NCBI GenBank assembly: GCA_964608495.1
Contig: CAZSOQ010000120.1
Coordinates: 1-16,375, forward strand
DNA from: JAKORR01 sp964608495
GTDB taxonomy: Bacteria; Armatimonadota; Zipacnadia; Zipacnadales; FEN-943
Direction of reading: 5' to 3'
Length of the DNA stretch: 16,375 bases
The notes under the pieces were generated by a model that did not search any database, was not told the DNA's origin, and saw only the letters and a program-made list of their open reading frames with translations. Below, piece by piece: positions 1-8,283 of the stretch. Position numbers and translations under genes: made by a program. Numbering within the stretch: the first letter of the stretch is position 1; the number at the start of each line of letters is the position of its first letter.

Positions 1-1
1 C

Positions 2-1100
2 AGGATCACCAGCACCAGCATCAGCTCGCACGTCCGATGTCCCAAGGGCAAGGGGACAGTGCCGCCCACGCTGGAGCTTGTCTTCGAGCCCAGGTACGGC
101 CACACGGAGGCCGACGCGACCTACACTCAGCCGACCTGGCGCATCCGCGACGATCGCGAGAAGGACGCCCGCTTCTCGGTGCGGCGTTTCCGCACGCTGG
201 TCTACGGCGGACCTGTCCAGCGACTGGGCCTACTACTTCCAGATCCGCCGCGAGAGCGGAATGGACTCCTTCGACTGGTCGGACGCATATGTGACCTACG
301 GCGGGTGGGACCTGGCGGACCTCACGCTGGGCCAGTTCAAGACGCCCGCCGAGCGCTCCTTCACCGTCCCGCAGATGAAGTTCCCGCTGTGCGAATGGCC
401 CCGCAGCGCCGGGGTGCTGGGCAACGACCGGGACTGGGGCCTGATGATCCACGATGAGCGCCGGTCGGGCGGGCGGTACGGGTGGAAGGTGGGGGTCTTC
501 AACGGCGACGGGATGAACCGGCCCCACAGCCGCAGCAACGTGCTGTGCACGGGGCGGGTGGACTATGCGGCCACGCCCAACCTCACGGTCGGCGCCGGCT
601 ACTCCTATGACAACAACACCTACGGCAACCGCTACCGCGGGTTCCTGAAGTCGAACAAGGACCCCTACGGCGTGTTGGCTCTGTACAAGGCGCGCGCCGT
701 GGACGAAGAGCTCTGGACCCTCGACGCGCACTACGAAGACGACCACGCCCGGGTCTTCGTGGGCTATCTGCGCATGGACCTGTCCGGTCCCCAGGCCGGC
801 CTGCCGGCGGCGGACGACTGGTACGCCATCGGCGGCTGGAAGATCCCATGCCACCACGACCCCGAGGGCCTGGAGGCCGTGCTGGGGATCGAGGGGTTCG
901 ATGCGAACACCGACGTCAGCGACGTGCTGGATGCGCGCTTTTGCACCATCGGCTTCAACTGGCGCCCCCACGGCACGCAGAAGGGCAGGTCCTTCTTCGA
1001 TCAGCTTCGGGTGCAGTACTGCGTGCGCGACGAGCGGGGAGCGCCCGATGTGGCGAACAACTCGCTGGTCTTCCAGTACGACATGAGCTGGAAGTACTAG
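2..1100 (+). CDS. Phosphate-selective porin O/P-like outer-membrane protein, 5'-partial, apparent frameshift
   Basis: Resembles the OprP/OprO porin family: a beta-barrel outer-membrane channel, usually for phosphate or other anions. The family look comes from alternating aromatic strands and the characteristic stretches DAYVTYGGW...LGQFKTP (about 286-350), NDRDWGLMIHDE (about 424-458) and GVFNGDGMN (about 493-519). It ends WKY at 1100, a typical aromatic barrel C-terminus. The reading frame is broken. From the left edge to about 208 the porin-like protein lies in the frame of base 2 (ELVFEPRY, then RRFRTLVYG). From about 211 it continues in the frame of base 78 as DLSSDWAYYFQIRR. Removing one G from the GGCGG at 206-210 joins them as VYGDLSSDW. 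No signal peptide is visible, so the true start is probably left of the window; the GTG at 59 would give a protein without an export signal. The gene converges on the yfcH-like gene. Substrate specificity is unknown. Confidence 0.75.
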   Translation, partial: GSPAPASARTSDVPRARGQCRPRWSLSSSPGTATRRPTRPTLSRPGASATIARRTPASRCGVSARWSTADLSSDWAYYFQIRRESGMDSFDWSDAYVTYGGWDLADLTLGQFKTPAERSFTVPQMKFPLCEWPRSAGVLGNDRDWGLMIHDERRSGGRYGWKVGVFNGDGMNRPHSRSNVLCTGRVDYAATPNLTVGAGYSYDNNTYGNRYRGFLKSNKDPYGVLALYKARAVDEELWTLDAHYEDDHARVFVGYLRMDLSGPQAGLPAADDWYAIGGWKIPCHHDPEGLEAVLGIEGFDANTDVSDVLDARFCTIGFNWRPHGTQKGRSFFDQLRVQYCVRDERGAPDVANNSLVFQYDMSWKY

Positions 1101-1155
1101 CGCGCCAGGAAGGTCGGAGGTGGCGGATGGCCGCTTCGTCCCGGGCGCCATCGCG

Positions 1156-2109
1156 TCAGGCGGGTGCCGACCGCCCGGGACGCGCCAGCGCCTGCCGCAG
1201 AGCGCCCTCAAGCTCGCCCTGGGCGAAGGAGAAGCCGCTGTCGAGGAGGCGGCCCGGGCGGACGCGGGTGCTCGCGAGCAGGACCTCCTGCCCCATCTCG
1301 CCGAACATGAGCCGCACGATGGGGGCGGGCAGCCGCAGGAGCACGGGCCTGCGCAGTACACGCCCCAGCGCCCGCGAGAGCTCGGCGTTGGTGACAGCCG
1401 CCGGGGCCACGACGTTCACCGGCCCCGCGAGTGCCTCGTGGTCCATCGCGTGGGCGAGGGCCCGCACCGCGTCTTCGAGTGCCACCCAGCTCAGGTACTG
1501 ACCGCCATCGCCCAGCACCGCTCCGACCCCCAGCGAGAAGGGACGTGCGAGCAGCGGCAGCGACCCGCCGCCCGGGCCCAGAACCAGACCGAACCGCGCC
1601 TGCACGACGCGGATCCCGGCCCGCGCGGCCGGCTGCGTGGCTGCCTCCCAGGCCTGACACAGACCAGCCAGGAACCCTTCGCCGGGAGGGCTGTCCTCGG
1701 TCAGGACCTCGTCGCCCCGGCTGCCGTAGTAGCCCACGGCCGAGGCCGAGATCAGCAGGCGCGGCGGCTCGCCCAGCCCGGTCAGGGCCTCGGCGAGGAG
1801 TTCGGTGGCGTGGACACGACTGCTCCACAGGGCGTCCCTGCGCGCGGGCGTCCAGCGCCCAGCGGTCAGTTTCTCGCCCGCCAGGTTCACCACCACGTCC
1901 ACGCCCTCGAGCGCTGCCGCGTCTACCTCGCCCTGCGCGGGCATCCAGCGGATCTCGTCGCGGCCCGGCGTGGGCGCGCGGCGGACCAGCGGCTGGACGT
2001 GCCAGCCGGCCGCGGCCAGGTGCGCCGATAGGGCCCGGCCGATGAAGCCCGACGCGCCCGCAATGGCGACCCGGCCGGGAGCTTGGCTGCCGTCGTGACT
2101 TGGGGCCAT
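1156..2109 (-). CDS. TIGR01777/YfcH-family NAD(P)-dependent epimerase
   Basis: A cytoplasmic extended short-chain dehydrogenase/reductase of the YfcH (TIGR01777) family; the physiological substrate of this family is not established. The Rossmann nucleotide-binding motif GASGFIG is at residues 18-24, followed by NLAGEK (75-80), the family hallmark RWTPARRDALWSSR (85-98) and SASAVGYYG (121-129). The C-terminus carries the DUF1731-type ending (LLASTRVRPGRLLDSGF, about 277-293). At 317 residues it is slightly long because of about 13 residues ahead of the first beta strand. The ATG at 2109 has a GGGGTGA-like ribosome site about 7 bases upstream. It lies 63 bases after the photolyase gene on the same strand, so the two are probably cotranscribed; photolyase-YfcH neighbours occur in other bacteria as far as I recall. 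Family call is firm, function is not. Confidence 0.93.
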   Translation of the reverse strand: MAPSHDGSQAPGRVAIAGASGFIGRALSAHLAAAGWHVQPLVRRAPTPGRDEIRWMPAQGEVDAAALEGVDVVVNLAGEKLTAGRWTPARRDALWSSRVHATELLAEALTGLGEPPRLLISASAVGYYGSRGDEVLTEDSPPGEGFLAGLCQAWEAATQPAARAGIRVVQARFGLVLGPGGGSLPLLARPFSLGVGAVLGDGGQYLSWVALEDAVRALAHAMDHEALAGPVNVVAPAAVTNAELSRALGRVLRRPVLLRLPAPIVRLMFGEMGQEVLLASTRVRPGRLLDSGFSFAQGELEGALRQALARPGRSAPA

Positions 2110-2172
2110 CCGGCATCACCCCGTCCGCAAGGTCACGCCCACGCGCGGGACTCGGCCGCGGGGAGGGCGCCG

Positions 2173-3645
2173 TCAGGACGTGAAGCGCGCGATGTAGCCG
2201 CGCACGCGGACCTTGCGCGCCGTGTTCTGCGAGCTCATGTAGCGGACGCGGCCGAAGACCGGACGCTCCGGGCCCCAGGGCCGGTCGTAGCGCCCCAGGC
2301 ACCAGAGGATCCCGGAGTAGGAGTTGGGATTCCGCCCGTCCAGCGCCCACTTGTTGTTCAGCTCGATCATCGCCTGCAGCGCCTGCCGCGGGCTCTCGCT
2401 CCATTCCACGATCTTCTTGCCCCACAGCATCCGCAGGTAGTTGTGCAGCCGACCCTCGCGGACGAGCTGACCCTGGCAGGCGTTCCAGAGCGAGTCGTGG
2501 GTGCGGCTCTGCTCAAGGTCCTCTAGTGAGTAGAGGTACTCGCGCAGGTCGGGCGCGTGCTTATCGAGCGTGGCCTGGGCCCAGTCCGGCAGGGACTCGT
2601 AGCGGTCGTAATCCTCGCGCTGCCAGGTCAGGTTGTGGCCCAGCTCGCGCCACGCGATGAGCTGATCGAGGAAGGCCTCCGCGGCCTCGCTGACGCCCCA
2701 CCATCCCTGGCGGCCGCCCGAGGCGCCGGGCGCCAGGTCGCCCTGCGACCAGCCCTCCAGCTCCATCAGCTCCGCGAAGACCTGGTGAGCGGAGACATGG
2801 CCGAAGTGCAGGTAGGGCGACAGGCCGCTGGTGACCTCCTCCTCGGGCTGGTTGCGCTCGACGGCGTAGCGCTCGAGGCGCTCGTGCAGGAAGCGACGCA
2901 GGGCGCGCTGGGCCGCGGCAGGCCCCCCGGGCGTGTCCACCGGACCCACGGACTGGTCCACCGGCAGCGCACCCAGGGCTGCGGGCGAGCCGGCGAGGAG
3001 CGCGTCCTCGGCCCGGGGCCACCGGCGCTCGATCTCCTCCGGCAGGGCCGCCAGGGCCGGCAGTCGGCTCCCCGCCAGGGGGCCGGCGTCCGGGAACTCA
3101 CCGAGGTGGTCGCGCAGATTCTTCTGGAGGAAGCGACGGAAGGCGTAGGCCGTGGGGAACACGCAGTCCGCCGCCCGCAGGGGCAGCAGGCCGTTCGAGT
3201 CCACCTTCTCGACGCGCACGGCCAGGTCGCGCGCGGCGCTGGCCACCAGCCACTGCCACTCACGCACCGGGAAGTCGTCGGTCACGACCACGCAGGCCCG
3301 GGCGGACAGCGCCTCGACAAGGCCCTGCGCCGCTCCGACCCGGGGCTCGACATGAGGGTAGTGGAGCACGCCGGCTCGCCTGAGCCGCGCCGCGTTGTCG
3401 CGCATCCCGTCCAGGACGAAGCGATGGCAGCGGGCGCTGTCCCAGGGCCACCCGGACCTGAGGTCCTCGAGCACCACAAGCGGCTTGCCCAGTTCCCGCG
3501 CCCACTCCACCGCGCGCTGCAGGCTGAAGCTCCACGTCGTCCGGCGGAAGGCGACCATCCAGTAGAGCACGAAGTCGCCCTCGGCCCTGACGGGGGCCTT
3601 CGTGCAGGCAGTGATCCGCAGGTCAGGTGTTCTACCCAGGCCCAT
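2173..3645 (-). CDS. phr: Class II cyclobutane pyrimidine dimer photolyase
   Basis: Light-driven, FAD-dependent repair of UV-induced cyclobutane pyrimidine dimers in DNA. The N-terminal photolyase alpha/beta domain (about 22-190) opens with GDFVLYWM and LQRAVEWARELGKPLVVLE. The helical FAD domain follows, with GLSPYLHFGHVSAHQVF (274-290), AFLDQLIAWRELGHN (324-338), LHNYLRMLWGKKIVEW (400-415) and NKWALDGRNPNSYSGILWCL (431-450). The ending RPVFGRVRYMSSQNTARK (461-478) is the class II signature and separates it from class I photolyases and cryptochromes. At 490 residues it is a normal class II length with no missing block. The start ATG is preceded almost directly by GGAGGGG (3646-3652), an unusually tight spacing, but the downstream sequence fits a family N-terminus. 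Together with the YfcH-like gene it may form a UV-response pair; the surrounding genes are carbohydrate-related. Confidence 0.96.
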   Translation of the reverse strand: MGLGRTPDLRITACTKAPVRAEGDFVLYWMVAFRRTTWSFSLQRAVEWARELGKPLVVLEDLRSGWPWDSARCHRFVLDGMRDNAARLRRAGVLHYPHVEPRVGAAQGLVEALSARACVVVTDDFPVREWQWLVASAARDLAVRVEKVDSNGLLPLRAADCVFPTAYAFRRFLQKNLRDHLGEFPDAGPLAGSRLPALAALPEEIERRWPRAEDALLAGSPAALGALPVDQSVGPVDTPGGPAAAQRALRRFLHERLERYAVERNQPEEEVTSGLSPYLHFGHVSAHQVFAELMELEGWSQGDLAPGASGGRQGWWGVSEAAEAFLDQLIAWRELGHNLTWQREDYDRYESLPDWAQATLDKHAPDLREYLYSLEDLEQSRTHDSLWNACQGQLVREGRLHNYLRMLWGKKIVEWSESPRQALQAMIELNNKWALDGRNPNSYSGILWCLGRYDRPWGPERPVFGRVRYMSSQNTARKVRVRGYIARFTS

Positions 3646-3692
3646 CCCCTCCGAGCGGCCGGGCCTGCTCGCGAGACCCGACGCGGGCCGCC

Positions 3693-5426
3693 TCAGGGCA
3701 GGCAGAAGTAGAGGCTCACGTTGTCGGCGTAGGTGGCCGGGTTCCCATCGCCCACCTGGTAGCGCATGAAGGTGGCCTGCCTGAGGTCGTAGTAGTGCTG
3801 TCCGCCCGCCTCGAGCCGCACGGGCCCGATGCTGAAGTCGTCCTTGTTGGTCTTGCCCTCGGGCGCCACGGCCCGCACGGTAAGGACGGTGAGGCGGCGC
3901 AGGCTGGCGGCCGGTACCTTGAACTCAAGCCAGGACTCGTTGGGGACGGCTTCCATCACGCCTAGCTGTGCCCCGTTCCACTCGACGATGTCAGCCGTGT
4001 CCACCCCGCGAACCTGCATCTTGAGCAGTGCGTCGCCCTGCAGGGACGACGGAGCCGTCTTGCCGTTGTCCGCGATGAACTCCATCGTGAGCCGCGTCTC
4101 CTGCCCGTCACCCGAGGCTGTCAGGTCGAGCTTGGCCAGGCTGTCCGGCAGGGCCGTGGTGTCGAGCCGGCCCGTCCACAGCGACCACCAGGCCGTGCGT
4201 TCGCCGCGACTGAGCGGCACGTCCACGCCGCCACAGGTGGCCTTGAGCGCGACGTCGCGCCCGAAGTCGAGCACCGTGGCCTCGATGGGAACGACGCCCT
4301 TCTGCACCTCGCTTCGCCTGGGATTGGCCACGTTGAGCGACAGGGGTCCCTCGCGGCTGAAGTAGGCGTTGGACAGCCCGTCGCCGCGGACGGCGATCAG
4401 CCGGAAGCCCTGCGGCGAGCCCTCCGGGTCCGGCCCGCTCCACCAGGCCCCCGACAGGGCCCCGGTCTGGAAGACGGTGAAGCCGTCCATCTCCTGCTGC
4501 CAGTTCGCGTGGAGGTGGCCGCAGAAGGCCCCGAGCACGCGGTGGGAGCTCAGCAGCTCGCGCAGCTTGTCTCGGTCGCGAATCTGCAGGAGGCTCTGGT
4601 GGCAGAACAGGATCAGCGGCTTGCCCGCCGGCTGGCGCTTCAGGTCCTCCGCCAGCCAGGCGAGCTGCTCGTCGCCCAGCGCCTCCGCGTAGGGCATGCG
4701 CGTGCCGTCGAGGGCGATGAAGTGCACCGGCCCCCAGTCCCAGGAGTAGTGCATCGGCCCCAGCATCAGCGGGTACAGGCCCTTGCCGAAGAAGGGGTGG
4801 TTGCCGTCGGCCTGCGCATTGTTGAAGCCCACGTGCTCGTGGTTCCCGGGCACGTTGAACAGCGGCGGCTTCAGCACGGCCACCGCCTGCACGTAGGCGT
4901 CATACTGGCGCGGGGCCTGCTCGGGCACCACGACGTCCACGCCGCCCATCAGGTCGCCGGTGTTGACCACGAACTGGACTTGCAGGGGCAGGTCGTTGAC
5001 GCGCGCGCAGAACTCCTTCAGCAGGTCCGCCCGCCCGATGTGCGTGTCCGTGATCTGGATGAACAGGTACTCGTCGGGCTGCTGGGAGGCCTGCAGGGGG
5101 AGGTCCGCCGGCTTGCTCCCGTCGCTCCACCGGCAAAAGCTGCCGACGGGCCTGTGGTCGCGGGGCGCCGAGACCCACACCAGCGCGGGCGTCGCGGCCG
5201 CCTCGATCTGGTAGCCGCCGTCGGCCGCCGTGTCCACGACCGCAAGGCCGTCGCTGACCATGACGCCCTGCAGGCCCGCTTCGCCCTCGTCGCGGGCGCC
5301 GTTGCCGTTGGCGTCGAGGAATACCGTGCCCTGCACCTGCGCCGCCAGCGCGCCCGGGCTCAGGGCCGTGAAGGCCACGGCCAGCGCTGCCAGCATCACG
5401 AATGCCGCCGACCGATTCGCTGTCAT
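3693..5426 (-). CDS. Secreted calcineurin-like metallophosphoesterase with SdrD_B-like N-terminal domain
   Basis: A binuclear-metal phosphoesterase exported by a signal peptide; substrate unknown. The chosen ATG (5426) is followed by a clear signal peptide (residues 1 to about 29, hydrophobic core then ALAAQ). An open frame extends 20 codons further but has no signal-like character, and a Shine-Dalgarno sits only before 5426. Residues about 31-95 form a small beta-sandwich with DANGNGARDEGEAGLQG, as in the MetallophosN domain and SdrD_B-like calcium-binding repeats. The phosphoesterase core shows all blocks: ITDTHIG (D127, H129), NTGDLMG (D158), PGNHEH (N195, H196), FCHQS (H276) and GHLH (H304, H306). 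About 220 further residues form beta-rich C-terminal domains, consistent with MetallophosC. It follows the beta-helix gene by 64 bases and precedes the photolyase gene by 47. It could act on phosphorylated glycans or on released phosphate esters in the periplasm; that is inference. Confidence 0.93.
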   Translation of the reverse strand: MTANRSAAFVMLAALAVAFTALSPGALAAQVQGTVFLDANGNGARDEGEAGLQGVMVSDGLAVVDTAADGGYQIEAAATPALVWVSAPRDHRPVGSFCRWSDGSKPADLPLQASQQPDEYLFIQITDTHIGRADLLKEFCARVNDLPLQVQFVVNTGDLMGGVDVVVPEQAPRQYDAYVQAVAVLKPPLFNVPGNHEHVGFNNAQADGNHPFFGKGLYPLMLGPMHYSWDWGPVHFIALDGTRMPYAEALGDEQLAWLAEDLKRQPAGKPLILFCHQSLLQIRDRDKLRELLSSHRVLGAFCGHLHANWQQEMDGFTVFQTGALSGAWWSGPDPEGSPQGFRLIAVRGDGLSNAYFSREGPLSLNVANPRRSEVQKGVVPIEATVLDFGRDVALKATCGGVDVPLSRGERTAWWSLWTGRLDTTALPDSLAKLDLTASGDGQETRLTMEFIADNGKTAPSSLQGDALLKMQVRGVDTADIVEWNGAQLGVMEAVPNESWLEFKVPAASLRRLTVLTVRAVAPEGKTNKDDFSIGPVRLEAGGQHYYDLRQATFMRYQVGDGNPATYADNVSLYFCLP

Positions 5427-5434
5427 GACCTCAT

Positions 5435-5440
5435 CCTCCC
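5435..5440 (-). promoter_or_regulatory. Ribosome binding site deciding the phosphoesterase start
   Basis: GGGAGG on the minus strand, 8 bases before the ATG at 5426. It supports this ATG over the upstream in-frame start at 5486, and agrees with the signal peptide beginning at 5426. Confidence 0.7.
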
Positions 5441-5490
5441 GGTGCGCTCGGTGGGGGGCGCCAGGGACCCGGCCGGCACGCGGCAAGGGG

Positions 5491-8208
5491 TCACTCCGCG
5501 CGCGGCTCGAGCTTGATGTTGTCCAGGTAGAAGACGCCCGGGTCTGTGCCGTCGGCCACGAAGCCCAACCAGGTCATGGCTTTGAACTTGGGCTCACAGG
5601 GCACCTCGACCTGGCGCACCAGCGGCGCTTCCTGGCTTTGCGCCGCGACCGTCAGCGTGTACCTGCCCGTCGCCTGCTCGCCCAGCCCGCACGCAAGGTC
5701 GAAGTGGAGCCACTTGCCCTCGGGCATGGGCGCGAGGGCCAGCCCGTTGGCCATGAGCATGCGGTCCTGGCCGATGCGCAGGGACGGGCCCACCACGTAG
5801 GGCGCGCCGCCGGGCCAGTCGCGCCATTCGTGATAGAAGACCGCGCCCGGCTCGAGGCGCAGGTCGAAGCTTCCCTCGATCACGCCCTTGTCGTAGCGGG
5901 CGTTGTACACGACGTGCGGCGCGTAGCTGTGCTCCTGGCCCGCCACGTCGGTGAACTTGAGGCTGCGCTTGCCGGTTGCCGCGGTCTCATCGGTGACACG
6001 GATGACAGAGTCCTCGCTTTCCTCGAAGAGCTGGGTGTCCACGGGCTTGCTGCCGACCTCCGCCGTCTCGAAGTCCTCGTCCACTGGGCGGGTGGGCGGC
6101 GGTGGTGGCGGCGGCGGATAGGCTCGCGGCACGGGCCTCTCGGGCGCCGCCGGCGGAGGCGTGCGCGGGCCGGTCTTGTCCAGGGCGATGGGGTCGAAGC
6201 CGAGCTTGAGCGCCGGCGACTCCGGCCTCAGGCGGAAGTCGTCCTTCGCGGGGTCCACGAACAGCGGGTCCGCGACCACCGAGTGCTGGTCGTGGCCCTC
6301 GGCCTGCCACTGCTCGAGGGTCATCCCGGCCAAGTCCACCGGGTCGCCCGCCGCGTCCCAGTAGACGTTGTAGTCACACAGGAAGTTGGCGCCCGTCCAG
6401 TTGCCCCCCAACGCCTTGCCCTCCGTCCAGTACACGATGTTCCGCTCGAAGGTGAAGGACATATGCTCCTCGGCCCGGCTGCGGATGATCTGCTGGGTCT
6501 TCGCTAGGGCGAAGACGTTGTTGACCACGCGGTTCTCCTTGCCGAAGTGCTGGTGGAAGCCGCCGGTTTCGCACCGGAAGCACAGGTTGCCCTCGGCGAG
6601 CATCTCGGTCGTGGCCTGGTCGAAGTAGATCCCCCAGCCGCCGTAGCTGTAGCAGTTGACGTCGTGGAAGCGGTTCCCGCGGATGACCGAGCCGGGCGAG
6701 GGTCCCAGGGTGTAGATGCCGCCCATGTCGCTGAGCACGTCCTGGCCGATGTCGCCGACTTCGTTGTACTCGATGAGGTTGTGGTGCGCCTGGCTGGGGG
6801 CGTAGCTCCACTGCCAGCCCACCGAGATGCCGGTGTAGTAGAAGTCCCGGATCTCGTTGTTGCGCACCTCGTTGTAGGGCGAGTGCCCAATCCACACGCC
6901 CACCGCCGCCGGGTGCATGCGCCCGCCGTGCGCGATCAGGTTGTCCTCGACGGTCTGGTGGCTCGTCAGGCTCTCGCCCTCGGGCCGGAAGGCCTGCTCG
7001 CCGATCTTCACGCCGCCGGCACCCAGGTCCACCAGAGCGCACCCCTGCACGCGGTTGTGCTTGCAGCCCATGCCCCACTCGACCGCGTACTCGCCCACGT
7101 GGGAGATCACGCAGCGCTCCAGGGCACAGTGACGGGTCCCCTGAGCCGAGATCGCCGCGCCCAGGGCCGCCTCGGCCTGCGGGAAGGAGTAGCCCGTGGG
7201 CGGCAGGTTCCAGTTGGTGTGCGAGAAGGTGAGGCCGCGGAAGATGATGTGATCAACCGTCATGCCCAGGTCCGCATCGCCCCACATCTCGACCAGGCGC
7301 TCGAGCCGGGGCGCAACCACCTCAGCCTTGGCCGGGTCCTCGCCCGGCATCGGGATGTAGGTCAGCACGCCGGTCCCGCGGTCCAGGTACCACTCGCCTG
7401 GCTCGGAGAGGGCTTCGGGCACGTTCTCGACGATGTACCGGAAGCCCTTGGGCATCGCCGCCCACCACGACGTATTGCACGTGGGGGCCGCGAGGGTGAC
7501 GACGCGCGTCTCCTCGTCCACGGCGCCGATGCCGATGCGCGACATCCCCCACTGGTGAAAGGCCAGCACCTCCACGTCGCCGAAGTTGGTCCAGCGGGGG
7601 TTGATGTCGCCCTCGTCGTAGCGGAACCGATCGTGGCCGCGCCCGCCGGCCGCCTGCGAGGGCTCGACGGTGGCGGCGATCGTGTAGTAGCTGCCCTTGG
7701 GCAATCGGGGCCGGAATCGCCGCTGGCCGTCCACGAAGAGCTGCGAGAAGGCCCACTCGCCCCGCGCCACCTCGGGCAGGCGCAGCTCCCAGTAGCCCTT
7801 CGCGTTGAGCTTCCAGCCGGTGAGCCGCACGCCGCCGCTCAGGACGGGCGTCTCGCCGGCCAGGGCCTCGTAGACGACGGGCGCGCCCTCGCGGCCCGAG
7901 TCCTCGGGCTTGAAGACGAGCGGATGGGCCAGGTAGTAGGTGCCGCCGCGCACGATCACACGGATCGGCGTCGTCCGCCCCGGCTCGCGGCGCTTCAGCT
8001 CACGCACCGCCTGCTGCGCGCGGGCCAGCGTGGCGAAGGGGCCGTCCTTGCCGTCCACGGCCCGGGCCGCCAGCTTCCCGGACCAGGTATCGTTGCCGTC
8101 GGGCGCGACATAGAAGTCGCCGTCCGCTTCGGCGGCCGAGGCGACCGCCCCGCCCCAGCCGGCTAGCATCGCACAGATCACTGCGAGGATGATGACTATC
8201 CTAAGCAC
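5491..8208 (-). CDS. Secreted right-handed parallel beta-helix protein, GH141-like, with C-terminal beta-sandwich
   Basis: A large (905 residue) exported pectin-lyase-fold protein, probably a carbohydrate-active enzyme. It starts with a signal peptide (about 1-26, ending VASAAEA) from a GTG codon, followed by FYVAPDGNDTWSGKLA (32-47) and DGPFATLARAQQAVRELK, the usual opening of GH141-type and related beta-helix proteins. GGTYYLAHPLVFKPEDSGRE and PVLSGGVRLTGWK continue that pattern. The helix coils run roughly 270-640, rich in N-x-I/V turns such as VEDNLIAHGG, VRNNEIRDFYYTGISVG and VIRGNRFHDVN, closing with VVADPLFVDPAKDDFRL. A proline run at 698-705 (PPPPPPPP) links to a concanavalin/LamG-like C-terminal domain (about 709-905) ending VFYLDNIKLEP. 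GH141 includes fucosidase and xylanase activities, so the family alone does not fix the substrate. It sits between a secreted esterase-like hydrolase and a secreted phosphoesterase, suggesting joint attack on a decorated glycan. Confidence 0.9.
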   Translation of the reverse strand: MLRIVIILAVICAMLAGWGGAVASAAEADGDFYVAPDGNDTWSGKLAARAVDGKDGPFATLARAQQAVRELKRREPGRTTPIRVIVRGGTYYLAHPLVFKPEDSGREGAPVVYEALAGETPVLSGGVRLTGWKLNAKGYWELRLPEVARGEWAFSQLFVDGQRRFRPRLPKGSYYTIAATVEPSQAAGGRGHDRFRYDEGDINPRWTNFGDVEVLAFHQWGMSRIGIGAVDEETRVVTLAAPTCNTSWWAAMPKGFRYIVENVPEALSEPGEWYLDRGTGVLTYIPMPGEDPAKAEVVAPRLERLVEMWGDADLGMTVDHIIFRGLTFSHTNWNLPPTGYSFPQAEAALGAAISAQGTRHCALERCVISHVGEYAVEWGMGCKHNRVQGCALVDLGAGGVKIGEQAFRPEGESLTSHQTVEDNLIAHGGRMHPAAVGVWIGHSPYNEVRNNEIRDFYYTGISVGWQWSYAPSQAHHNLIEYNEVGDIGQDVLSDMGGIYTLGPSPGSVIRGNRFHDVNCYSYGGWGIYFDQATTEMLAEGNLCFRCETGGFHQHFGKENRVVNNVFALAKTQQIIRSRAEEHMSFTFERNIVYWTEGKALGGNWTGANFLCDYNVYWDAAGDPVDLAGMTLEQWQAEGHDQHSVVADPLFVDPAKDDFRLRPESPALKLGFDPIALDKTGPRTPPPAAPERPVPRAYPPPPPPPPTRPVDEDFETAEVGSKPVDTQLFEESEDSVIRVTDETAATGKRSLKFTDVAGQEHSYAPHVVYNARYDKGVIEGSFDLRLEPGAVFYHEWRDWPGGAPYVVGPSLRIGQDRMLMANGLALAPMPEGKWLHFDLACGLGEQATGRYTLTVAAQSQEAPLVRQVEVPCEPKFKAMTWLGFVADGTDPGVFYLDNIKLEPRAE

Positions 8209-8216
8209 GGTATCAG

Positions 8217-8222
8217 CTCCCC
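8217..8222 (-). promoter_or_regulatory. Ribosome binding site for the GTG start of the beta-helix gene
   Basis: GGGGAG on the minus strand with 8 bases to the GTG at 8208. It makes GTG the likely start; the next in-frame ATG falls inside the signal peptide core and would destroy it. A perfect hairpin abuts this site on its 5' side. Confidence 0.65.
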
Positions 8223-8237
8223 GGCGGTCGAACCGCC
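8223..8237 (-). other. Perfect short hairpin next to the ribosome binding site
   Basis: GGCGGT and ACCGCC (8223-8228 and 8232-8237) are exact inverted repeats around a 3-base loop. The structure lies between the hydrolase stop (8284) and the Shine-Dalgarno of the beta-helix gene and touches the latter. No T-run follows, so it is not a standard terminator. It could tune translation, protect a processed 5' end, or be chance in GC-rich DNA. Confidence 0.4.
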
Positions 8238-8283
8238 CCCAAAGGTCGCGGCCTCAGCCCGGCCCTCGGCCTGTCCCTCCGGC

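Noticed and set aside
1..21. Minus-strand ATG at 21 giving MLVLVIL, which could be the signal peptide of a divergent gene
   Set aside because: Only seven codons are inside the window and no good ribosome site is seen; not enough to call.
1101..1155. Bidirectional terminator between the convergent porin and yfcH-like genes
   Set aside because: Only a 4-bp stem could be found and there is no T-run on either strand.
21..1361. 446-codon minus-strand frame across the porin gene
   Set aside because: Composition is Arg/Val/His/Pro-rich without motifs, and it overlaps a recognisable porin and the 3' end of the yfcH-like gene.
5427..5486. 20-codon N-terminal extension of the secreted phosphoesterase
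   Set aside because: It would bury the signal peptide, has no ribosome site, and the start at 5426 has one.
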